Shown piece after piece: positions 1 through 5,693 of a stretch of 10,242 nucleotides of DNA; the first letter of the stretch is position 1, and every line of letters starts with the position of its first letter. The stretch is from an uncultured Ruminococcus sp. (GTDB lineage: Bacteria > Bacillota > Clostridia > Oscillospirales > Ruminococcaceae), in the NCBI GenBank assembly GCA_900539095.1, contig UQAR01000074.1:1-10242 (forward strand), in the 5' to 3' direction. The position numbers and the translations under genes are program-made. The notes under the pieces are model-generated. The model did no database searches. It worked only from the letters and a program-made list of their open reading frames with translations, and had not been told where the DNA came from.

Positions 1-45
1 ACACCGTCTAATTCGTCGGCAGCGTCAGATGTGTATAAGAGACAG
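1..45 (+). other. Residual Nextera P5-side adapter (not genomic)
   Basis: Bases 13-45 are the Nextera read-1 transposase adapter: TCGTCGGCAGCGTC at 13-26, then the 19-base Tn5 mosaic end AGATGTGTATAAGAGACAG at 27-45. Before it, ACAC (1-4) is the tail of the P5 flow-cell sequence, and CGTCTAAT (5-12) sits where the 8-base i5 index belongs; from memory it matches index S510. The genomic insert starts at base 46. This is library-preparation DNA and says nothing about the organism. Confidence 0.98.
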
Positions 46-90
46 ATTATATACTTATTTACTACAAAATGCAAGTGATTTCGCCGATTT

Positions 91-111
91 AACAGAAAAT
101 TAACTTCTGTT
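91..111. repeat. Inverted repeat at the rnhA stop codon, possible weak terminator
   Basis: AACAGAA (91-97) and TTCTGTT (105-111) form a perfect 7-bp stem around a 7-base loop that contains the rnhA stop codon. Read on the plus strand, a short T tract (115-121) follows after a few bases, so it could be a weak terminator for transcripts entering from the left. On the minus strand no T tract follows, so it is not a clear rnhA terminator. The stem is AT-rich and may be chance. Confidence 0.25.
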
Positions 112-543
112 AAACTTTTTTGAACCCATGACTGCCAGTGCGTCGCAGCGTTCATTTTCAGGGTGTCCTGCATGACCTTTTACCCAGTTGAAGTTGACTT
201 TGTGCACCTCCAGCAGATCAAGCAGCTTTTCCCAAAGATCGCTATTGAGAGCCTTTTTCTTGTCAGATTTCACCCAGTTGTTGGCACGCCATTTCTTTGC
301 CCAGCCCTTTGTCACAGCGTCGATAATGTATTTTGAATCGCTGTAAAGCTCGACCTCGCAAGGTTCTTTAAGTGCCGAAAGGGCAGTGATAACAGCAGTA
401 AGTTCCATGCGGTTATTGGTAGTTGAAGGGTCGCCGCCCCAAAGCTCTTTTGATGTGCCTTTGTATCTTAGTATCGCACCGTATCCTCCAGGACCGGGAT
501 TGCCTGAACAAGCACCGTCAGTGAAAATTTCTATTTTCTTCAT
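100..543 (-). CDS. rnhA: Ribonuclease HI
   Basis: Cytosolic endonuclease that cuts the RNA strand of RNA/DNA hybrids, clearing R-loops, primers and misincorporated ribonucleotides. The 147-residue length is normal for a single-domain bacterial type 1 RNase H. The full catalytic set is visible: D9 in FTDGACSGNPGPGGYGA, E47 in TTNNRMELTA, D69 in ELYSDSKY, H124 in WVKGHAGHPEN and D134 in ERCDALA, equivalent to E. coli D10/E48/D70/H124/D134. The tryptophan- and lysine-rich stretch at residues 81-97 corresponds to the basic substrate-binding region of the E. coli enzyme. The ATG at 541-543 follows GGAG with an 8-base spacer, which fixes the start. The gene has its own promoter (585-613) and diverges from the lipoprotein gene. 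Only 54 genomic bases remain downstream, so whether another gene follows in the same transcript cannot be seen. Identity is secure. Confidence 0.97.
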   Translation of the reverse strand: MKKIEIFTDGACSGNPGPGGYGAILRYKGTSKELWGGDPSTTNNRMELTAVITALSALKEPCEVELYSDSKYIIDAVTKGWAKKWRANNWVKSDKKKALNSDLWEKLLDLLEVHKVNFNWVKGHAGHPENERCDALAVMGSKKFNRS

Positions 544-584
544 TTATTTATCTCCGATTTTGCAATAATTATTATTTACCACCT

Positions 585-613
585 ATTATACTACAATATT
601 TTCTTTTTTTCAA
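585..613 (-). promoter_or_regulatory. Predicted sigma-A promoter of rnhA
   Basis: On the minus strand, TTGAAA (608-613) and TATAAT (585-590) are separated by exactly 17 bases, with an A-rich spacer. This matches the housekeeping consensus (TTGACA-17-TATAAT) with one mismatch. It lies about 40 bases upstream of the rnhA start, giving a 5' leader of roughly 35 bases that includes the GGAG ribosome-binding site. Confidence 0.75.
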
Positions 614-650
614 GTACCTCTCAAGGTTTAATATTTTAATATTTATTACT

Positions 651-665
651 TTTGAAATGTTCAAA
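651..665. repeat. Short palindrome TTTGAA-ATG-TTCAAA, possible operator
   Basis: A perfect 6-bp inverted repeat with a 3-base spacer, centred at 658, sits between the two divergent promoters. It is about 40 bases upstream of the -35 box of the lipoprotein gene, where an activator might bind. The region is very AT-rich, so chance is a serious alternative. No known regulator consensus is recognised. Confidence 0.25.
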
Positions 666-704
666 TTATACAAATGCCTTGAATGTCTTTGTTTAAAATG
701 AGAA

Positions 705-733
705 TTGACTTAAAGGACATTAAGCTTTATAAT
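705..733 (+). promoter_or_regulatory. Predicted sigma-A promoter of the solute-binding lipoprotein gene
   Basis: TTGACT (705-710) and TATAAT (728-733) have a 17-base spacer, one mismatch from the full housekeeping consensus. Transcription would start near 740, leaving a leader of about 55 bases before the ATG at 796. CGGAGGT at 779-785 is the ribosome-binding site, with a slightly long spacer of about 11 bases from GGAGG to the ATG. Confidence 0.8.
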
Positions 734-795
734 TAAAAGGCAATATTGAAAATTGAACAGACAGAAAATCATTTGATTCGGAGGTCAATTATTTT

Positions 796-2211
796 ATGAA
801 AACCAAGAAGATTCTTGCCTTGGCTGTAGCTCTTACATCTGTTTTTGCAGTTGCAGGCTGCGGCTCAACAGGCGATAACAGCTCAAAGGTATCCACAGTA
901 AAGAAAGTAAAAGTTGAGGACACACAGGAGATAGAGGCTATCCCTGACGACGCTCAGAAAACTATCCGCTGGATGGGTACATATGACCTTAACCCTGACG
1001 AGAAAAAGGGCGAGGATAAGTCCGTTGAGATGACCCTTTTCAACAACAAGGGTGGTAAAGTAGAGTACACAAGAGTAACTGATAGCGAAAAATTTGACCA
1101 GCTCGCTAGTGCTATCATGGCTCAGCAGAATGTGCCTGATATCTTCAAGTATGAGTGGATGGCTTTCCCTGCACAGGTGCTCAAGGATATGTATCAGCCT
1201 GTTGACGATATAGTAAACTTTGATGATCCGCTGTGGGCTGATGTAAAAACAACTGCTGACAAGTTCGTTATGGGCGGCAAGCATTATGTTGCTCCTATCA
1301 GCTTTACAGTCGGCACACTTATGATGTACGATCAGGACGTTATTGACGCTGAGGGTCTTGACGATCCATATGAGCTTTATCAGAATAGCGAGTGGAATTG
1401 GGATAACTGGTATGACATGATGTCGGAGTTTGTTTCAAACGCTCCTGCTGATGTTGAGAGATTTGGTATCAATGGTTGGTTCCAGACACAGGTCATTCAG
1501 CAGACCGGTAAAACAATGGTAAACTATGACGGAGAGAAGTTCACAAACAATATAAATGACCCTGATATCGAAAGAGCAGAAGATCTGCTTTATCAGGTAG
1601 GTAAGAATAACCTTGTAAACGGCAACTGGCTTGGCAATGCTAAGCAGGCACTTAAAGACGGCAACCTGCTGTTCTACTGTATGGGTACATGGGCTATGAC
1701 AGGAAATAACGGACCTTCTGACGCTGACACTTGGAGAGTGGTCCCTGTTCCGTCTGATCCTAACACTGATGAAAAGTACATGACATCTGATATGACGGCA
1801 TATATGTGGGTAAGAGGTTCAACAGCTAACGAGGCTGTTAAGTGCTGGTATGAGTGTTGCAGAATGGCTAACACAGATGAAACATATAAGGAAAACGGCA
1901 AAGAGAAATTCCTCAACGCTAACCCTAACTGGACAGAGGATATGTATCAGGTGATCGTTGACTGCTCATCTTCTGAATACAATCAGGTATTTGACTACGG
2001 CTATGGTATTTCATCAACAATGTCTGACGACAACGCAAATGAGGACGGCAACTGCGTAACAAGAAAGCTTTATGAATACACAAACAAGGCTGACGATAAT
2101 GGCAAACAGTTCTCATGGACAGAGCTGAGAGAATCATACTCCGCAACTGTTGACGCTGAGCTTAAGACTATCAACGACGCTGTTGTTGCATTCAATAAGA
2201 AAAATTCATAA
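796..2211 (+). CDS. ABC-type extracellular solute-binding lipoprotein, substrate unknown
   Basis: Predicted surface-anchored binding protein of an ABC importer, probably for carbohydrate. The N-terminus is a classic lipoprotein signal: charged MKTKK, a hydrophobic stretch at residues 6-20, and lipobox VAGC with the lipidated Cys at 22. A low-complexity linker (about 23-55) leads into a MalE-like solute-binding fold, recognised by overall pattern: FDQLASAIMAQQNVPDIFKYE at about 100-120, GGKHYVAPISF at 160-170, and a helix-rich C-terminal half. The 471-residue length fits the family. It carries 14 tryptophans (about 3%), with a cluster EWNWDNWYD at 199-207; aromatic residues commonly stack on sugars in this fold, but this does not identify the ligand. 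Promoter and terminator flank it closely, so it is a single-gene unit with no permease or ATPase beside it. The style resembles a lipoprotein family I associate with Ruminococcus; this was not searched. Confidence 0.88.
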   Translation: MKTKKILALAVALTSVFAVAGCGSTGDNSSKVSTVKKVKVEDTQEIEAIPDDAQKTIRWMGTYDLNPDEKKGEDKSVEMTLFNNKGGKVEYTRVTDSEKFDQLASAIMAQQNVPDIFKYEWMAFPAQVLKDMYQPVDDIVNFDDPLWADVKTTADKFVMGGKHYVAPISFTVGTLMMYDQDVIDAEGLDDPYELYQNSEWNWDNWYDMMSEFVSNAPADVERFGINGWFQTQVIQQTGKTMVNYDGEKFTNNINDPDIERAEDLLYQVGKNNLVNGNWLGNAKQALKDGNLLFYCMGTWAMTGNNGPSDADTWRVVPVPSDPNTDEKYMTSDMTAYMWVRGSTANEAVKCWYECCRMANTDETYKENGKEKFLNANPNWTEDMYQVIVDCSSSEYNQVFDYGYGISSTMSDDNANEDGNCVTRKLYEYTNKADDNGKQFSWTELRESYSATVDAELKTINDAVVAFNKKNS

Positions 2212-2221
2212 GAATATTTTG

Positions 2222-2254
2222 CAAGACCTCGATAAAATCGGGGTCTTGTTTTTT
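2222..2254 (+). terminator. Intrinsic terminator of the lipoprotein gene
   Basis: CAAGACCTCGAT (2222-2233) pairs with ATCGGGGTCTTG (2237-2248) as a 12-bp stem with one G-T wobble and an AAA loop. Six Ts follow immediately (2249-2254). It begins 10 bases after the stop codon. It has no T tract on the other side, so it works on the plus strand only. Confidence 0.93.
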
Positions 2255-2258
2255 GCAT

Positions 2259-2292
2259 AAAAATAAGGCTCTGAGTTTTTGCTCAGAGCCTT
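2259..2292 (-). terminator. Intrinsic terminator of the trp operon
   Basis: AAGGCTCTGAG (2265-2275) and CTCAGAGCCTT (2282-2292) form a perfect 11-bp stem with a 6-base loop. Read on the minus strand it starts 12 bases after the trpA stop codon and is followed by A and then five Ts (2263 down to 2259). It lies back-to-back with the terminator of the convergent lipoprotein gene, so each operon has its own stop. Because the stem is symmetrical it may also slow plus-strand polymerase, but that side lacks a good T tract. Confidence 0.9.
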
Positions 2293-2304
2293 GCTTTGTT
2301 ATAT

Positions 2305-3096
2305 TTAGCTGTCCATACCCTCACGAACAGACTTGATAAACTTGCCAATATATTCAGGAGCGTCCTTGCCGTGTTCCTCAACTATCTTGACAACAGCACT
2401 TCCCATTATAACGCCGTCAGCGTACTGGGACATTTTCTTTGCCTGCTCAGGATTTGAAATTCCGAAACCTATGCAGCAAGGGCAGTGATCGTTGTTTCGG
2501 ATAGGTGCAAGCAGCTCGTTGAAATCAGTGGTTATCTCTGAACGCATACCTGTAACGCCCAGTGAAGATACAACATACAAAAAGCCCTTTGACTTTTCAG
2601 CTATCATTTTTACACGCTCATGTGAGGTCGGTGCAACAAGGAAGATAGTGTAGATACCATTTTTCTCAGCCTCGCCCTCAAGCTCTTCACGTTCCTCGAA
2701 AGGCATATCAGGAACGATGACGCCGTCTATTTGTGTTTCCTTGCAAAGCTCAAAGAACTTCGCTGTGCCGAACTTGAAGATAGTGTTTATATACATCATC
2801 AAAAGCATAGGCTTGTCAGTCTGTGTGCGGAGCTTTCGCACAAGGTCAAATATCTTGTCAAGATTCGTTCCGCCGCTCAGAGAACGCTGTGACGCTTTCT
2901 GGATAGTCGCACCCTCTGCGATAGGGTCTGAGAATGGCACGCCTATCTCGATAATGTCAGAGCCGTTATTGTACATTTCAAGAACGCATTTTTCTGTTGT
3001 GTCCATGTCAGGGTCACCTGCTGTGATAAAGGTAACAAGTGCCTTTTTGTTTTTTGCTTTGAGCTTTTCAAAGCAAGCATCTATCCTATTCTTCAT
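2305..3096 (-). CDS. trpA: Tryptophan synthase alpha chain
   Basis: Cleaves indole-3-glycerol phosphate to indole and glyceraldehyde 3-phosphate; indole is then channelled to TrpB in the alpha2-beta2 complex. The 263 residues span a complete TIM barrel. Family motifs: FITAGDPD (23-30), IEIGVPFSDP (49-58) with catalytic Glu50, and GFGISNPEQ (210-218) plus DGVIMGSAVVK for the substrate phosphate. Where the enteric enzyme has catalytic Asp60 (SDPLADG), this protein has Glu61 (SDPIAEG); Glu is chemically similar, and I recall AEG variants in other Clostridia, so loss of function is not implied. The start codon lies inside the end of trpB (11-base overlap). Its ribosome-binding site GGGAGG is within trpB coding sequence, suggesting translational coupling that would help balance the two subunits. 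It is the last gene of the operon. An unusual HCPCC run (204-208) precedes the phosphate loop. Confidence 0.97.
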   Translation of the reverse strand: MKNRIDACFEKLKAKNKKALVTFITAGDPDMDTTEKCVLEMYNNGSDIIEIGVPFSDPIAEGATIQKASQRSLSGGTNLDKIFDLVRKLRTQTDKPMLLMMYINTIFKFGTAKFFELCKETQIDGVIVPDMPFEEREELEGEAEKNGIYTIFLVAPTSHERVKMIAEKSKGFLYVVSSLGVTGMRSEITTDFNELLAPIRNNDHCPCCIGFGISNPEQAKKMSQYADGVIMGSAVVKIVEEHGKDAPEYIGKFIKSVREGMDS

Positions 3097-4276
3097 TGAG
3101 CTCGACCTCCCTGTATCTTGCTATTGAGTATACGTCCTTGTCGCCTCTGCCTGAAAGGTTGATGACAAGTATAGAGTCCTTATCCATTGTCGGAGCTATC
3201 TTCAGTGCTGCCGCAACAGCGTGTGATGATTCGATAGCTGGGATAATGCCCTCTGTTCTTGAAAGATATTCAAAGGCACAAACTGCCTCTTCATCAGTAA
3301 TATCAACGTACTGAGCTCTGCCGATAGAGTTGAGATATGCGTGCTCAGGGCCTATTCCAGGGTAGTCAAGACCTGCTGAGATAGAATAAACAGGGTCTAT
3401 CTGACCGTATTCGTTCTGCAAAAAAAGCGACTTCATTCCGTGGAAAATGCCAAGTGAACCCTTTGCAACAGTTGCTGCATGGTCAGGGGTGTCGATACCT
3501 CTTCCTGCTGCCTCTGCACCAACAAGCTTGACTGACTTGTCATCGATAAAGTTATAGAACGCACCCATAGCGTTTGAGCCGCCGCCTACACAGGCAACAA
3601 CACAGTCAGGCAGTCTGCCTTTCTTTTCCATAAGCTGTGCCTTTATCTCAGCACTGATGACCTTCTGGAAATCTCTTACCATTGTAGGATAAGGGTGAGG
3701 ACCCATTACAGAGCCTATGCAGTAGAAAGTAGTGTCGATGTTTGATACCCAATCTCTGAAAGCCTCATTGATAGCGTCTTTCAGAGTGGCAGTGCCGCTT
3801 GCAACGCCAGTTACCTTTGCACCAAGGAGGTTCATTCTGTATACGTTAAGTGACTGTCTTTTCATATCTGTTTCGCCCATATAGACCTCGCATTCAAGAC
3901 CCATAAGAGCACATACTGTAGCAGTGGCAACGCCGTGCTGACCGGCACCGGTTTCAGCGATGATACGTTTTTTGCCCATTTTCTTTGCCAAAAGTATCTG
4001 ACCCAGAACGTTGTTTATCTTGTGAGAACCTGTGTGGTTAAGATCTTCACGCTTGATGTATATTTTAGCACCGCCCAGATCCTTTGTCATTTTCTCTGCG
4101 TAATAAAGCATTGACGGTCTGCCTGCATAGTCGTGATAAAGCTCCTGAAGTTCCTTGTTGAACTGCGGATCGTCTTTGTATTTATCGTATGCCTCTTCAA
4201 GCTCGTGAACGGCAGTCATGACAGTTTCAGGAATATACTGTCCGCCAAATTCACCGAATCGTCCAATTTTACTCAT
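3086..4276 (-). CDS. trpB: Tryptophan synthase beta chain
   Basis: PLP enzyme that condenses indole with serine to make tryptophan, the last step of the pathway, in complex with TrpA. At 396 residues it is full length for the standard TrpB1 class. Visible motifs: GRFGEFGGQYIPE at the N-terminus, the PLP-binding lysine K86 in HTGSHKINN, catalytic Glu108 in AETGAGQHG, the PLP-phosphate loop GGGSNAMG (231-238), and the C-terminal LSGRGDKD. The only tryptophan is in RDWV (about residue 177). The ATG at 4274-4276 follows AGAAGGA with a 6-base spacer, 19 bases after the trpF stop. It overlaps trpA by 11 bases. No truncation or missing active-site residue is seen. Confidence 0.98.
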   Translation of the reverse strand: MSKIGRFGEFGGQYIPETVMTAVHELEEAYDKYKDDPQFNKELQELYHDYAGRPSMLYYAEKMTKDLGGAKIYIKREDLNHTGSHKINNVLGQILLAKKMGKKRIIAETGAGQHGVATATVCALMGLECEVYMGETDMKRQSLNVYRMNLLGAKVTGVASGTATLKDAINEAFRDWVSNIDTTFYCIGSVMGPHPYPTMVRDFQKVISAEIKAQLMEKKGRLPDCVVACVGGGSNAMGAFYNFIDDKSVKLVGAEAAGRGIDTPDHAATVAKGSLGIFHGMKSLFLQNEYGQIDPVYSISAGLDYPGIGPEHAYLNSIGRAQYVDITDEEAVCAFEYLSRTEGIIPAIESSHAVAAALKIAPTMDKDSILVINLSGRGDKDVYSIARYREVELNEE

Positions 4277-4295
4277 TTATATCCTTCTTTCGGTA

Positions 4296-4910
4296 TTATT
4301 TTCTGATAGTCTCAACTATCCTTTTTATCTTGTTTTCGTCCTTCCAGCCGTCTGTTTCCACTGAGCTTGAAAAGTCAACGCCGTATGGTCTTACCTTTTC
4401 GATAGCCTCGCAGACGTTCTCTTCATTCAGTCCGCCTGCAAGGAAAAACGGTTTTGATATGTTTACCTGTGAAAATATATCAAGGTCAACACGCTTGCCT
4501 GTTCCGCCGTAGCTGCCTGCTGAAAAGCTGTCTATAAGCAGCTTATGGACGGGAAGTGCATCAGCTTTTGCGATATCATCAGCACATTTTGCACGAACAG
4601 CTTTCCATATCTCGCAGCCGCAGTTTTCACGGAGTTTGCTGATATACTCTGCGTTTTCTTCACCGTGCAGCTGTATAACGTCCAGCTTATCTGCGTAATA
4701 TTTCAGAATGTTCTCTGTAGGTTCGTTGACGAAAACGCCCACACGCTTGATATCTTTGTCAAGACGGCTGTCAAGCTCACAGAAGGAGTCAAAGCTTATC
4801 GTTCTTTTAAAACCTTCTGACAGTATAAAGCCCGCATAATCGGGGCGGTATTTGTTGACGTAAAGAATATCGTCAACACACCGCATACCGCAAATTTTTA
4901 TCCTTGTCAT
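4296..4910 (-). CDS. trpF: Phosphoribosylanthranilate isomerase
   Basis: Amadori rearrangement of N-(5-phosphoribosyl)anthranilate to CdRP, the third step of the pathway. The 204-residue TIM barrel is normal for a free-standing TrpF. Motifs: KICGMR at 5-10 with catalytic Cys7, LHGEE (about 81-85), LLIDSF with catalytic Asp127, GGTGKR (135-140), and FFLAGGLNEENV plus GVDFSSSVE near the C-terminus for phosphate binding. The start codon abuts the trpC stop directly (TAAATG), and its AGGGAG ribosome-binding site is inside the end of trpC, so the two are probably translationally coupled. In enteric bacteria TrpC and TrpF are fused; here they are separate neighbours. It contains two of the operon's four tryptophan codons. 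Confidence 0.97.
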   Translation of the reverse strand: MTRIKICGMRCVDDILYVNKYRPDYAGFILSEGFKRTISFDSFCELDSRLDKDIKRVGVFVNEPTENILKYYADKLDVIQLHGEENAEYISKLRENCGCEIWKAVRAKCADDIAKADALPVHKLLIDSFSAGSYGGTGKRVDLDIFSQVNISKPFFLAGGLNEENVCEAIEKVRPYGVDFSSSVETDGWKDENKIKRIVETIRK

Positions 4911-5690
4911 TTAAACTCCCTCTCTGAGTTCAAGAAGAGTTTTGCTGATGTTGCCGCTCCTCATAAGTGTTTCGCCGATAAGCACAGCGTCTGCACCAAG
5001 GCTGCGGACTTTTCGCATATCCGCATTTGTCTTTATGCCGCTTTCAGAAACGAGCACAGCATGGTCACCTATTATGCTGCTGAGCCTGCCTGTGGTTTCA
5101 AGGTCAACGTCAAAGGTATAAAGGTTTCGGTTGTTTATGCCCAGCATATCAGGCTTAAAACCAAGCGTCTTTTTATACTCTTCCTCGTTGTGCACCTCTA
5201 CAAGACATTCAAGGTCAAGCTCGTGGGCAATGTCAGAATATTCTTTCATTTGACTCTCGCTGAGTATTGCTGAAATAAGCAGCACTGCGTCAGCACCTAT
5301 AGCCCTTGCCTCGTAAATCTGATATTCGTCGATGATGAAATCCTTGCGGAGTATCGGCAGCTTTACAGCCGCTCTTATAGCTTTGAGATATTCCGCAGAG
5401 CCTTGAAAATAGTGCTCTTCCGTCAGGCAGGAGATAGCGTTCGCACCGCTTTTCTCATATTCGCAGGCAGTTTTCACCGGGTCAAAATCAGGGCAGATAA
5501 GTCCTTTTGACGGCGAGGCTTTCTTTACCTCGCTTATTACTGAAAGGGTGTCACGCTTTACAGCCTTTGAAAAGGAGACCGTTTGGTATTCCTTTTCGGC
5601 TGCCATAGCTTTTATATCCTGTCTTGAAACTTTTGATATATCTCTTTCAAGCTGTTCTTTTCTTTTGTCGCAGATATTGTCAAGTATCAT
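4911..5690 (-). CDS. trpC: Indole-3-glycerol phosphate synthase
   Basis: Closes the indole ring by decarboxylating CdRP to indole-3-glycerol phosphate, the fourth step. The 259 residues form a TIM barrel with the family N-terminal extension beginning ILDNICDKRKEQLE. Motifs: ISEVKKASPSKG (52-63) holding catalytic Glu54 and Lys56, LRKDFIIDEYQI (114-125) with the general acid Lys116, GINNRNL (186-192), LVSESGI (215-221) and VLIGETLMRSG near the C-terminus. All expected active-site residues are present and there are no tryptophans. It starts 3 bases after the trpGD stop, with ribosome-binding site AGAGGA overlapping the end of trpGD. Confidence 0.98.
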   Translation of the reverse strand: MILDNICDKRKEQLERDISKVSRQDIKAMAAEKEYQTVSFSKAVKRDTLSVISEVKKASPSKGLICPDFDPVKTACEYEKSGANAISCLTEEHYFQGSAEYLKAIRAAVKLPILRKDFIIDEYQIYEARAIGADAVLLISAILSESQMKEYSDIAHELDLECLVEVHNEEEYKKTLGFKPDMLGINNRNLYTFDVDLETTGRLSSIIGDHAVLVSESGIKTNADMRKVRSLGADAVLIGETLMRSGNISKTLLELREGV

Positions 5691-5693
5691 TTT

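Noticed and set aside
27..45. Tn5 mosaic end that could be read as a transposon terminus
   Set aside because: It is joined to Nextera read-1 adapter and index bases, and its partner at 10193-10211 is joined to the read-2 adapter. It is library chemistry, not a resident transposon; no transposase gene is present.
46..99. Possible gene fragment downstream of rnhA
   Set aside because: Only 54 bases of AT-rich sequence with no open frame or signal that can be supported.
883..1284. 133-codon open frame on the minus strand opposite the lipoprotein gene
   Set aside because: Fully antisense to a gene with a clear signal peptide, promoter and terminator; no ribosome-binding site or domain is recognisable.
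2717..3127. 136-codon open frame on the plus strand opposite trpA and the end of trpB
   Set aside because: It lies antisense to well-supported genes, has no good ribosome-binding site and no recognisable family features; it is a shadow of the trpA codon pattern.
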